64,000 bases of DNA from Strongylocentrotus purpuratus (GCF_000002235.5 NW_022145594.1:22995890-23059889); one strand, 5' to 3'; counted from the stretch's first letter, positions 47,801-57,829 are shown. The notes: generated from the letters alone by a model not told the origin. A program made the numbers and translations.

Positions 47801-50800
47801 CAACTTAATAAGATTACTAGGTGCAGCCTCCGTATGTGACATCAGTGGAACCAGATGATTGTCCTCTAATTTGCAGACCCAGTTTGTGACGTCCATATCT
47901 TCTCATTCTCCATCCATGCCCTGACTTGGTAGCCCGGGAGGGGAGGGGGGGGGGGGGTACTCACATATTAAGACATATGGGTGTGTGCCGCTCTAATGGG
48001 TTACTTTTTAACCAAAAATCCCTAAACATGGGCTTTACTCCGAGAAAATTGTATCGTAATGATGCAACTGAGTCACTACAGCGGTCACCAAACATGACAG
48101 ACATTGCTTTGATACCAAGTTACTCTAAGTTAGTTACTTTGGCTGACTTGGTAGAAGGAACGTACCGTACTAGCACAGCATTCCAAAGTGAGGTTGCATT
48201 TTACAAGCTTCTGGAAGACTGCTTTATTTCCTATTCCGAATATTTAGGAACTCGGATCACAATCGGCGTAGGCATCCAGAAAAAGTGGTTGTGAGCACAG
48301 ATCACGTGCCCAGGTCCTCTTCCAACTGCTTGCAATTCTACACCTTTGGAGCCTTGGCTGCATTATGAGAGTGGAAGTATAGTTCCCTGCTATCTGTTCC
48401 AAGGATATTGCGAAGTCCAGTTCCTTTCACCAGGGTACCGATTGCTTCCAGCTAAATCATGAAGGTATGGAAGCAACCTAATTGCAGTCAATCCCTTTCA
48501 CTGGGATATTCTGGGGGTACATCAATGATTATAGCTCAGCGGCCTTCCAATATGCTGTTTTCACAGTCTCGTTCAAAAGGAAAGATAAAGCTACGACTCT
48601 GGGAGAGATTTCGAGAGTAAGAATTGTACCTGAACAAACCATAAATGCTGCTTTGCTTTGCTGTTTCAACGGTTCCTGGTAGTTTCAAAAACAAGGGAGC
48701 TTTAAGTAGCAGGGGTGATGAGCTTTGAGCTCAGTCCGTTCCGACCTGCACTTTTCGAGGCTAGGAATGTCTTTCGGAGGGCTGAAAAGCCTCAGCTAGC
48801 TCATGCTATAACTGATCATGCAAGTAAAGTGTCGAGTGAAGCCGTGAAAGAACACAGAACAGTATGATGGTGGTTCCTTGGTGCATCGGATACCATGGAA
48901 TACAGGAGACAGCTATGGCAGAATATATAGCAAGACCATATGCTCATTTCACAACCCCCCCCCCCCCCCCACTATATGGTTCTGCAAATGTAGTTTTTGA
49001 CGGCTGTGGTGGAGGGCCGTCAATTAATGATAATACACACCAGCGACGTGGGCAGAATGCCCATCCAGTTGTCAGATTCAATGCAGACACAGTAATCTCA
49101 GGCAAGAAGGATGAGTTTTTATCAAGAGACTACAATAAGCAGGGACTCATAAAACTCATTAGTGAGGAAATGATGAAGAGTAATTGCACCGTCATCTATG
49201 TATCCGGGGATGCAGATGTACATATTGCTAAAGCTGTATTGAATTCTTCTCGTCGTCAGTCTACTATTCTGATTTGAGAAGGCACTGACATATTAGTGTT
49301 ACTCTTGCATTACGTGGATGTAGATAGCAGGGTACTATACTTCCGGTCTGGCAATGCAGTCAAGGCTCCGAAGGTGTATAACATTGAGCAGTTGAAAGTG
49401 GACCTGGGTAAAGATCTATGCTCACAACTACTCTTTCGACATGCCTACACTGGTTGCGATTCGACTTCCAGGATATTCGGAATCGGAAAGGGAGCGGTCT
49501 TCGAGAAGCTTGTGGAATGTAGCCCCACTTAAAAATCCAGTGCTAGTACTTTCCTTCTTCCAAGTCAGCCAAAGGAACTTATAGAGGAACTTGGTACCAA
49601 AGCAATGTCTTTCATGTTTGGTTGCTGCTGTAATGACTCACTTGCATCATTAGGATACAACTTGTTCGACAGACTCCCTCCTACACCAGCCTCCACCAAA
49701 TTCCACTCCCTCAGAACATACTACCAAGTCATGGCGTGGATGGAGAGTGAATAATTAGACATGGACGTCACAGACTGGGGCTGGAAATTAAAAGACAATC
49801 ACCTGGTTCCAGTGATGTGGAATACGAAGACTGCCGTGCTGCTTGTAACACACCTCGCTGTACCTGCAGATAATTATGTTACGGACTACCATGCAACAGT
49901 GTGTGTGGACCTTGCGAACTCGACGTATGCCACAATCCATAGAATGAGGCAGAAGATAATTTATTCTTACTCAAGTACATTCCTCACCAAAATGAAGGTA
50001 CACGAGGATCTGCATGTGTATTCGCTATAAGATGACATGATCAACACGAGGTTTTAACATTTTAAATCGTATGGTGGGTGGGTAGTATGAATGTGTGTCT
50101 AGATGTTATTATTAAGTTGTTACTTCGTCATTGTCACTCCCCTTCCCCTAGTGTTGACAATGACCTGTCAATAGTTGAATTGACCCTTTTTCTGGGGGGG
50201 GGGGGGGGGAGGTGGGTGACACCATAAGCCTAAGGGTGAGAGAGAAACATTATAAAGTTCATTCCTGTTTATAAAGTGCGCCCTCTATTGATAAATCTTA
50301 GTGGTTTTGTGGCCCTTTGGACGCCATATTGGATTTCATAGTTTCCTGAACCACTGCTTAACGTTCTAACTTATCCTAATGGATTCTATGATCCCGAAAA
50401 CCATAGCATAGCCACCCCAATTATGTTTCTCGGATGGATAATAAGTGACTTATGGCCATTTTATGTTATGGCGGCCATTGTGGACGCCATCTTGGATTTT
50501 CGGGTTTCGTTGCCCATCACAAACCATTCTTACTTGTCCCAAAGGATTCTCTGACCCCCGAAACCATGGGATAGACACCAAAAATTATGTCTCTAGGATG
50601 GATAATAAGTGATTTATGGCCATTTGTAGGTATCGGCGGCCATCTTGGACGCCATCTTGAAAAAACAGCTTTCCGAACCTTCGATTTTGGTCTACTTTTA
50701 GTATGTTTTTCCTGAGGTTGAATACTACTAGAAACCGTTGAAAAACCTTTTGTTGCAATTTTTTGGGGGTCAAACCATATCTTGACCTGACTACATGTAG

Positions 50801-52592
50801 TTAATATTGTCTAGTAAAATGGGCCTATGAAAATTAATGACTTACATTGAATCATCGCCTTTGGTCTGGTGGTCGCGTTTAACGACATTTCATGAAACGA
50901 AATAGGAAGATGATGCGACCTTTCGTAGATTTGGTGTCGTTTTCGGGTAAAATTGGACCAGAACATTTGTAAATAAGGGGGGTTTATGTCACAAATATTA
51001 CCCCGACATTTCGTGAATAAATTGGCATGTTTTCACAAACATTCGATGTAAGCCAATATTAGCGACGACCGGTACACGCCTAAGGAACTCATTACGAATG
51101 AGTAGGCCTTTTAAACCAACAATTATCCGTGAGGTACGGATTCGGGAGAAAAGAATTATGGGACACTTGATACGGAAAGGAGGCTCGGAGACCCTTGTAC
51201 TATAAAGTTCGAGGGAAAGAGGGCTTGAAGAAAAAAAAGGAGAAGAAGAAGAGTGGTATGGTTTGATAGTCCGCAAAAATTGCTTGAGGAGAGAAAATTG
51301 AAATATCTGGGAATGAAGCTCCTCGCGAAGTTTAAAGAAACAAAATAATGTACAAATACCATGATCTCCTGCTAAGAGAGGGAAGGGATGGGGGCTTGTG
51401 TTAGAATATAAACAGAGTTGAATACAAGGATACCTACCTCCACGGCAACACTGATAGAAAATCATCTTTGGTTTTCCATTCATGTTCTTCATCCCAGAAA
51501 CCGTATCCCTGATAAACTTCGTAGTTACCAATTTCTTATCAGTGCATTGAATGCCTTCCTCATTGCCGTGTGCCATGAGCAAGAACACAGCAGAGCACAT
51601 GCCTTTATGGCGAAGAGGATCTTCCTCGTCCTCCTCCACGAACTGTTTTAGCTTGCCTTTAAGGTCCTGTATTACCGTTTATGAAAAAAGGACAAAACGG
51701 TAGTCATAGTAGTTTTAATTTAATTTAAACAGCCTGATGCTAAAAACTTTGTGATCTAAAAATACAACAAAAATGACGTTAAACATTGAAACATTGTTTT
51801 TAAATTACATACGTAATTATTAATTATCGGCAAGGTGTTTATGATATGCAAACACAATCATAAGCAGTAACACGTTTAAAGAAACTCTAGTTTCGCGTTA
51901 GGTGATCTAAAGTCGAAATCCGATCCGTCTACCCTTAAACGCAAAGTTTATTTTCTCGAAAATATTATTTACTTACTTTAAAAAAAAATCAAACGATGTA
52001 TGTGAGGATAATCATTGATTATATTTTAAATAAATATATACATTACTGCTCATGAAGTTGGAATGACAATTTTCTACCTCTTGTTATGAAATGCCTGTAA
52101 CAAATTGATTTTTTCGTGATATCTACATTTATCCTCGCAGAGCTTTATTTCTAAATCTGTATTAAGCAATCTCATTCAAAAAATCGATGAAAAAATAGTT
52201 AATATCTAAATATTCACAAACATTATATGGGTCTCAGAGGTTTTGATTGTTTCCTTATATAAATTGATTTTAGATGACCAGTTCATTAACAATACGAATC
52301 GAACACTTACTTCACCTGCACACACCCACTTGCACACATTTGCAATTTTGTTTGCTTCTTAAATTTATTTCCACTTTGTATTTAGATACTTTCTAAACAA
52401 AATGTTTATACGTGACACTCTATTCTCCTTCATACTCCTATAACAGCGGCATGTACCCCCCCCCCCCCCCACTTACCGGCTGCAATCGACTCAAGCATTC
52501 TTGCTTATGATAGTTGGCCTCTGCATTTCTCTTGATTATTTTGACTTACCTCCATACTTTCAAGCTTTCAATTATATATATATATGTATACG

Positions 52593-52623
<31 letters not shown>

Positions 52624-55600
52624 GAATATATATATATATATATGCATTTTTATGTGTGTGTATTTAAGTTGTCACTCTTCATGTGAATCGATTATATTAT
52701 ACACTTTTATTGTTTTTTGAATGTTTTATATTTGATCTATCAATAAATGCAGAAAAATCTGGAAAAAAAAACTGTATTCATCGGTAAAATTCTGAAAGGA
52801 TATTGACTCTATTTATCGATAATAAATATAACAGTCACAATCATTTAATGTAAAGAGGTAATACAAATCTATTCCAACTTTATGTTAAACAGTGATCAAC
52901 TGCTTCACACTATCATATCCCAACTGCATTATTGTTTGCATATGGTGATGGAGAAAGTATGGTTAGGCTCAAACAAATTTGATTTTAATCTGCCTCTATT
53001 TCACACTGCTTCATAATATTTTTACAATAGGAGGACTGCAGATCAACGAAACACCATGCTCTTACCTCAGCAGTCAAATCCGAATGGGTTTCGATCTCAT
53101 AACCTATTTCCTTGAACACGTGCGTAATATTTTTTACATCAACCTCTGATCCCGTCCTGTCTTCAGTCATGTTCAGAATAAACATGTGCCCTTTTGTTAC
53201 AGCATCCATTTTGTAACTCTGAAATTGAGAAAATATGTTTAAATGTATATTGTCCTGTTGACAGAAAGGAACAACGAGACTAGCATGACTATAGCATCAT
53301 AAATGAGTCAAGGTCTGCTAGACAACACATTACTCTACTTCAACTTATTTAAAATTTTCTTGTTATTTGAACATTCATGTCGATTTAAAAGTGGGGGAGA
53401 TGACACCGCATTTTAGAAATGTGGTTTGTTGAACGTTTATCATGCAGACTAGAACTCTCATTGCTTCAATTTTGAGGTTATTCAATTCTAGTAAATGGGA
53501 ATACATTCTAAGGTTATGAGTTATATCTATTAAGTTTAGTTTCAAACATCGTAAGGAAATATTTTTGAGAAACCTGTTCTAGATCCAGCTGCTGTTCAGA
53601 AGGTTTAGCTTGCTTCATCTTCTGCTTGTAGTAACCTTCCCCGTCAGGCTCAACTGTGAATTTGAATATATAAAGGAGTATACTTGTATATGAGTGCTAA
53701 GAACTACTATGGAAAATGTGTTTAATCTCAATTGTACACACTAAGTAAGAAAGTTTGATATGTGAAACTATCAAGAGCAAACGACAAGAGCTCCTAGAAG
53801 AGATGGATATCTTCGCTGTGTAAGAAGTCATCATCATCATGTTCGACGCTTATACATATATTTACTTATTCAATCCCTGATGTCATGTGCGAGCGCCAAT
53901 TTGTGCCGCATCATTATGACGAAATCGATATATTTCTGAACTAATAGATAATCAAATGTCGAGCTAAATTTGTCATAAATAAGTCCATTTCCATTGAATT
54001 TAGAAAGTCTGCTCCCAAGTCCATTTGCGAAGCCAGCGACAAATTAGAAAACTTCACGATTTTGTTTACAATGTCTTCGAAATTATTGGCAAGCTCATGT
54101 TTAAAACAATTCAATAAAAGGCAATGCAAACGTATATCAGACATTACGCACGTACCTTCTCCAGGGCTGGTTGTTTCAATATCAGTTCATTGCATATTTT
54201 GTAATGAAGTATATGTGTGCGTGTGTGTGTAAGAGACAGAAAGACAAAATGGCAAAAAGAATTTTCAGTTAAGTTATTCTTATGGAAGACATTCATTACT
54301 TTTACATACCTACATATTACACATGTTTGTTAATATATCGTCTGTCATACCGACATAATAATGAGGGGGAAATGGCATGGATTTCTTCAACTAATCTTGT
54401 GGGGGGGGGGGGGGGAGCGTATTATTTATTTACCCTTATTCGCGGATAATTGAATGATTTAATTTAACATTTTATATTAAAGCAATATCTTTTGTGCTAC
54501 TCAGGTTACTTCTGGCTTTAAATAATTTGTTAAAATCTCATGAAGTATCACTTGATGTGGTTTATGTCATATTTTCCGAATATTCATTTTTAGATTTTTA
54601 CAAAGGCCCCTTATCTCAGTCTTGGATGTTTTTTTTTTTTAGACGACTTAATATATGAATGGAAACAATTTGAATTTCCGAGGAACACACATTCTTTGTC
54701 GGGACTTCGGAAACACGACTTTACACTGATAATTTTCCCTCAATTACTGTGCCTAACCCTAACCTTAGCCCTAACCCCCCACAAAACCTATGTCTTCTTG
54801 TTCTACGTGCGTGGGAAATACATCGGAGCGTCCGGGGTCCCAAAATCAATGATCATTTATTTCGTTTTGGAAATATTTAATTGAAGAAAAATTCAGTTTG
54901 CATAACTGTTCAAAATGTTTAACTTCATACAAGTAGTTTACGTTACCGTGACTTATGAGACCTACCGTGTCATCGGTATATTTAACACATTTCACGTCAT
55001 TCATTTTTCTTTGAATATAATTTAGTTTATTTTTTACTAGTGGTTGTCGTAGTAGCTGAAACGGAATTGTTAGGAACCGATGCTGCTGCTGAAATGCGCT
55101 CCTTATTTTAAAGTGTTTCACTTTTGTATCGACAAATACATTTGAAAGCTAGCTTTATTGAACAAACTAAGTATGTAACTGTTATACTTTTATCATCGTA
55201 GCGACTCAACGTTTAAAATGAAGTTTGAATTGTGAGTAGGTTGAAGAAGAGTTGGTTAGTACGTCATTTACAATAATGTGCTTGAGCACACTGTAAACAT
55301 TTACTATGAATTTGGTAATCAAGGACAAATCTTTCAAAAGAGAGCTATCGTAAGGCTTCGTTAACATTCCAACTCATTAATCATGTTAACGAAATAATTA
55401 AGACGTTATAGTATACATAATTAAGATCCTATGATAATTATTTAGGCAATACTGAAAATTATTAAGGTATTGAAACTGAGCCGTGAACACTACTCCTATA
55501 CAATTCTAGAAACAGTCATAATACAGTGCGTCCCAGAAAAAAAGAAACCGAGAATTATCGACGTTTTATCATAGCTTAATCACAATTATAGTTAACAAAT

Positions 55601-57381
55601 GACCCATATTTGGAAAGCTTAGATCCTCCTCTTTCATTTGATGCAACACAGAAGACGAAAGACCTGATGCATGGCTGATCTTCAACGTAACGGAGTTAAG
55701 TCTTTTGTCAACTATGTTTCTTGCTATGGCAGGTAGCCAGTGAAAACGAACTCGTTTGATCAAATTATGGAAATGGAAGCCTTACTTTAAACAAACAGAA
55801 CTTTGTTATTCCTGGCTCATTTTCCCTGATTGAGGTGTCAAATGAAAGAGCAGAAATTGAACTTTCTAGAAATGTGATTTTCTCCTTGAAATTCAGATAC
55901 CGCCCGCCAAATGACTTTTGGGTTTCCTCTCTTCAAATTGATTTTAATCACTCATGCGTGAGATATGAATCATATGAGTTGCATCAAATGAAAGATGAGG
56001 ATCTAAGCTTTCCAAATATGTGTCATTTGTTAATTATAATTATGATTAAGTTATGATAAAACATCGATAATTCTCGGATTCGTTTTTTCTGGGACGCACA
56101 GTATAGTGTACGTGATCTTGTATACTTCATACCTGGGAGGTTTGATTGGAACAGGCGATGGTTGTCCTGGAGAATGAAATAAACGTGCATTATGCCGCCA
56201 ACGAACATTCAATTATCTGGCTAATTACAAATATTTTCAGAGCATTTTCTATAAAGGAAACAAATATTATAGACATTTCGATAAACTATATTATATATGA
56301 AATTATATGAGATATTTTTTTCCAAAGCTTTACTTTCCTATCAACAAATATATAACAAATCGTATTTTCAATAGCTTAGTTACAAAAAGACCAAAACTTG
56401 AACTTTTAAGTACTTCCGTAACAAGGTACATGAGTTTACTGTTTCATAAACTGGCCGAATGGTTGATACGAAACTCAAATGTTAATAATAATAATAATGT
56501 ATTAATATAGCGCACTTTTCATATTCATGTTCAAATGAGCTTTACAGTTATATTGTTAACAGAAGAGGTGAGTTTTGAAATATTTTTTGAAGATATTGAG
56601 AGACTGCTGGTCACGAGGAGAAATGGGTAGGCTATTCCACAGTTTGGGAGCAACAGCTGTGAAGGCTCTGTCACAAAGTATGGTAGCATCTTGCGAGATG
56701 GATGGCTCAACGAGATGCCTTGAGAGGAGGGAAGGAATTAGCGGAATGGTGGTCTGATAGTTATGATTTGAGACAGGTAGGGAGGAGCCAGACCGTGGAT
56801 GCATTTGAAGGTGAGAAGAAGTATTTTGTATTTTGAAAATAGCTGATATTATTTCATATATCACATCATTAATTTGAGGATGTTTGTGAAAATGTCTATG
56901 ATATTATTAATGAAAAGTAGAAAATGTATAGAAACGTCATTTTGTGACGTTTGGAATTGACCATAAGTTAAAGCCAACTGTCACTGATTTCTGGCAGTGT
57001 ACAATTGCGATGTTAATATCAATCCTTAACAATACTGAAGTTAGTATGCATTTACAAAATGACACTTCCACATTGTTACATACCCAGATCACCAGCAGAG
57101 AAGTATTGATTTGCCATTTGTTTAAGACCAGCTTTCTCCAGGGCAGCTTTCAGATGTTCCCTCGGCTCACTCTCTGTTTGCCCTTGACGCCATTTTCGAA
57201 GCATATTCAAAGTACCCATGTATGATACCCCTTGTTGTGTGTTTTCCTCATTGTAGCGATTTGTCTCTGCATATGTAAATCCTAGTTTCTTTCCTAAACC
57301 ATCGACGACTACTTTCCCGTAGATTTTCTTCGCTATCTCCACCAATATATCGTCGAAATCTTCTTTGGAGTTGCGACTCAT
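38868..57381 (-). CDS. Death-domain caspase (seven exons)
   Basis: Predicted coding exons in order: 57381-57084, 53653-53574, 53218-53066, 51666-51438, 45754-45656, 41086-40977, 38999-38868. All have GT/AG borders and compatible phases (1,0,0,1,1,0), giving 1101 nt and 366 residues. Exon 1 is a death domain (residues ~1-99; LGKKLGF...NMLRKW...ALEKAGLKQMA). The p20 region carries R147 (DRTGSEVDV), catalytic H210 (AHG) and catalytic C251 in QCCRGG, where most caspases have QAC-R-G. The p10 region has VYATTYGNKAYRYPVTGSWFIQ split over two exons, with R292, and ends in ISKKLYLLP. Aspartates fit for processing: VEPD-G at 103, VEHD-Q at 264, AETD-K at 269. This layout predicts an apical (initiator-type) cysteine protease recruited through homotypic death-domain contacts. 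A possible 5'UTR acceptor lies just upstream of the start. Confidence 0.9.
39374..40232. mobile_element. CACCAA-type inverted-repeat element, copy 1
   Basis: Ends are inverted repeats: 'gagtgatatcaagttgggtgtt' without its last bases at the left and 'aacacccaacttgaaatcac' at the right. Inside are a perfect hairpin, 'ggctggtgttagt'/'actaacaccagcc' (39402-39440), and a direct GTGTTA-type tract near the right end. 39400-39660 is related to 57535-57820. It lies in the last intron of the caspase gene. A T-rich/AT-rich block at 39855-40070 may be a nested insertion. Confidence 0.7.
40361..40834 (-). mobile_element. TTAA MITE, family 1, copy 3
   Basis: 474 bp between TTAA sites at 40357-40360 and 40835-40838. 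Its ends are 'aggtaatacaaagttttgg' and 'ccaaaactttgtaatacct', perfect inverted repeats over about 19 bp. It lies 140 bp downstream of caspase exon 6. The best-preserved ends of the family are in this copy. Confidence 0.9.
41530..42290 (+). repeat. Left array of inverted 16-17 bp minisatellite
   Basis: Tandem variants of 'ggacaattaccccccga', interrupted by a SINE at 41880-42128. It begins 'aggacaattaccccctgggc'. The same start occurs in reverse complement at the right end of the 44853-45465 array, so the two arrays form long terminal inverted repeats of one ~3.9 kb structure. The proline-rich open frame on this strand is a by-product. Confidence 0.85.
41880..42128 (+). mobile_element. tRNA-derived SINE (Met-like head)
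   Basis: The A box 'tggctcagtggttagagcg', a CAT anticodon-like loop and the B box 'ggttcgaacccc' are followed by a ~170 bp body ending 'aaataaaatgttaatattat' and ATT repeats. It is inserted within the minisatellite array. Its body differs from the SINE at 3719 and 58941, so it is a second SINE family. Confidence 0.85.
42966..43125 (+). mobile_element. Retroposon 3'-end relic
   Basis: Ends 'taagcgctatataaaaatta' followed by (ATT)n, the same tail style as CR1/L2-like elements elsewhere in the window. No coding portion was recognised. Confidence 0.45.
43214..44488 (+). mobile_element. Kolobok-like DNA transposon derivative with THAP exon inside its long TIRs
   Basis: 1275 bp between TTAA sites at 43210-43213 and 44489-44492. 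Terminal inverted repeats are ~320 bp (43214-43535 and 44167-44488), beginning 'agggatagtccaccccagga' and ending with its near reverse complement. TTAA targets, AGGG ends and a THAP protein fit the Kolobok superfamily. The catalytic part is missing, so this is an internally deleted, non-autonomous copy. The left TIR includes the ATG and first codons of the THAP frame; the right TIR repeats them in reverse. Confidence 0.85.
43504..43770 (+). CDS. THAP-domain fragment of a transposase
   Basis: An 88-codon frame that is a nearly complete THAP zinc finger: C4-x4-C9-x50-C60-x2-H63, with FYSIP (P25), W37 in KWIAAL and F64. The AVPTIF-like C-terminal box is replaced by CGTRPLKNP and the frame stops soon after. 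THAP domains bind DNA, here most likely the element's own terminal repeats. It could alternatively be exapted, but its position inside TTAA-flanked long TIRs argues that it is transposon-derived. Confidence 0.85.
   Translation: MVVCQAIGCYNDFSRTKGKSFYSIPDPVKERKRCAKWIAALKSAKFSLNNYQYNRNHVVCSDHFEPRCFEHDLEAELCGTRPLKNPQR
44853..45465 (-). repeat. Right array of inverted 16-17 bp minisatellite
   Basis: Tandem 'gggggtaattgtcctc' variants with G runs, the reverse complement of the units at 41530-42290. It ends 'gcccagggggtaattgtcct'. Flanks of both outer ends contain 'gaatcg' and 'gactggaat', possibly a disturbed target duplication. Long Pro/Thr-rich frames here are artefacts. Confidence 0.85.
46145..46222 (-). 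repeat. tRNA-like relic
   Basis: The minus strand has an A-box-like 'tgccaagtaatgcagcac' and the B box 'gagttcgattcccc', but arms do not pair well. A SINE head is the likely source. Confidence 0.45.
46276..46359. repeat. Hairpin with perfect 20 bp arms
   Basis: 'gttttcacgaagtgacggta' and 'taccgtcacttcgtgaaaac' enclose ~44 bp. It lies just upstream (plus strand) of the long fold-back transposon and next to the tRNA-like relic. Confidence 0.85.
47264..47556. mobile_element. TTAA-flanked insertion inside the left arm
   Basis: Bounded by TTAA at 47260-47263 and 47557-47560. The right arm preserves the empty site with a single TTAA near 50052 ('gaggttttaacatttt'). The ends 'agacactcagtagtcag' and, reversed, 'agggagtcacgcgtcag' are weakly inverted. 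Noncoding. Confidence 0.75.
47666..47896 (-). pseudogene. Inverted copy of the transposon's C-terminal Cys-rich coding end
   Basis: Encodes MDVTNW...DNHLVPLM, then PSNLIKLIHC...ACSTPHYTCRGYGLQ...CVCVDLAN. It matches the plus-strand frame at 49761-50030 (MDVTDWGWKLKDNHLVPVM...CVDLANSTYAT). The cysteine pattern is better kept here than in the right arm and resembles the CXC-type Cys-rich tail of this protein family. It cannot be an independent gene. Confidence 0.7.
47926..50030 (+). pseudogene. Transposon protein with PIN/XPG-like nuclease core (degraded)
   Basis: Recognisable blocks in order: 49000-49277 with VVFDG, RRGQNAHPVV, FLSRDYNKQGLIKLISE and YVSGDADVHIAKAVL; 49278-49532 with EGTDILVLLLHYVD, then LLFRHAYTGCDSTSRIFGIGKG; 49640-50030 with FHSLRTYYQVMAWM, TDWGWKL and CVDLAN. 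The acidic VFDG, GDADV and TDILVL motifs are arranged as in PIN/XPG nucleases, and HA-TGCDSTS-FGIGKG is a family hallmark. An in-frame stop after STILI (~49275) and further stops show it is not translated whole. The 47926-48294 frame may be its N-terminal region. Confidence 0.7.
50795..51437. other. Caspase intron 4, no recognised feature
   Basis: The open frame continuing past the exon 4 donor into this stretch is intronic read-through, not coding. Confidence 0.5.
52573..52645. repeat. (TA)n microsatellite
   Basis: TA-rich tract with TATG interruptions in caspase intron 3. Confidence 0.9.
53941..54144 (-). other. Unassigned 67-codon open frame in caspase intron 1
   Basis: Reads MSDIRLHCLLLN...HELANNFEDIVNKIV...MDLGADFLNSMEMDLF, with balanced amino-acid use unlike neighbouring low-complexity frames. 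The main transcript skips it: the death-domain exon (phase 1) joins directly to 53653. A 'gtacgt' donor-like motif lies just upstream. It could be an alternative exon, a gene relic or chance; no domain was recognised. Confidence 0.25.
54846..55121 (-). mobile_element. LINE reverse-transcriptase core fragment
   Basis: Contains DVKCVKYTDDTVGLISHGNV...EVKHFEQLCKLNF, which matches the catalytic 'YADD' region and the following 'E-F--WC--N-L' block of non-LTR reverse transcriptases (here YTDD). It is isolated, with no endonuclease, and lies in caspase intron 1. It may belong to the same family as the 56470-56864 fragment. Confidence 0.65.
55524..56101. mobile_element. Mariner-type MITE, complete copy
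   Basis: 578 bp flanked by TA at 55522-55523 and 56102-56103. Ends are 'cagtgcgtcccagaaaaa' and 'ttttttctgggacgcacag', extending to ~120 bp inverted arms ('catatttggaaagcttagatc' less one base and its reverse). TA target sites and CAGTGCGTCCC ends are typical of Tc1/mariner elements. No transposase. A damaged copy is at 22731-23119. Confidence 0.9.
56470..56864 (-). mobile_element. CR1/L2-like LINE 3' fragment
   Basis: The minus-strand frame 56864-56556 ends in CDRAFTAVAPKLWNSLPISPRDQQSLNIFKK without its last residues, the C-terminal signature of CR1/L2-type polymerases, then a 3'UTR with 'aaaagtgcgctatattaat' and (ATT)n at 56480-56500. It is strongly 5'-truncated, in the intron after the death-domain exon. 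Confidence 0.8.
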
Positions 57382-57534
57382 TTTGCCAACTTAGTATAGT
57401 AGAATGCTGTAATATTAATACAAAAAATCACGTGTACGTAATTATGATATTTGTTAAGATTGGGAGTATTATTATTGGTATTATTTTCTCCTTTTTGTAG
57501 ATTCCTCCTCGAATGGAAATTCCTTTATTACACT

Positions 57535-57825
57535 GTGAGTGATTTCAAGTTCAGTATTGAAAGCTGGTCTTGGTGTTGTGAGAAAACAAACGCCAGCTAC
57601 AACACCGAACTTGAAATCATGCTGGTATGAGGTTGACCTCGAAAAATATGATGCATTTCCGGTAGTCTGTGATGAGGGCTGGTGTTGAATGTCGTCTGCT
57701 GAACCGAGTATCACTGTTGGTGTTGATGATTTACGTGTAATATTCCCATTCACCAACACCAGCCCCTAGGGATTGGGAAATTCATGATTTCAAGTTCGGT
57801 GTTGGCGTTGGCGTTGCAGTATACC
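57535..57825. mobile_element. CACCAA-type element, copy 2
   Basis: Starts 'gagtgatttcaagttcag', contains 'gtcgtctgctgaacc' and 'caccagcccctagggatt', and ends 'gatttcaagttcggtgttgg'. The same blocks occur at 39377-39660. It lies ~150 bp upstream of the caspase start codon, where it could touch the promoter or 5'UTR. Confidence 0.7.
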
Positions 57826-57829
57826 ACAT

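Larger units (their letters stand above)
46499..50793 (+). mobile_element. 4.3 kb DNA transposon with long inverted arms, Academ-like (tentative)
   Basis: Arms 46499-47932 and 49721-50793 are inverted copies. The ends read 'tagtcaggtca' and 'tgacctgacta', flanked on both sides by CAT, a possible 3 bp target duplication. The unique centre (47933-49720) and right arm encode a plus-strand protein with a PIN/XPG-like nuclease core, while the left arm repeats the 3' coding end in reverse. XPG-like nucleases, Cys-rich modules and 3-4 bp target duplications are known from Academ transposons; the assignment is an inference. The left arm also has a 293 bp TTAA insertion. It occupies the intron between caspase exons 4 and 5. 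Confidence 0.75.

Noticed and set aside
50998-51437. C-terminal extension of the 213-codon frame that contains the caspase active site
   Set aside because: The frame reads through the exon 4 splice donor into intron; the true continuation is the exon at 45754-45656, confirmed by motif and phase.
57481-57759. 92-codon minus-strand frame upstream of the caspase start
   Set aside because: Coincides with a CACCAA-type repeat element and has no splice link to the death-domain exon.
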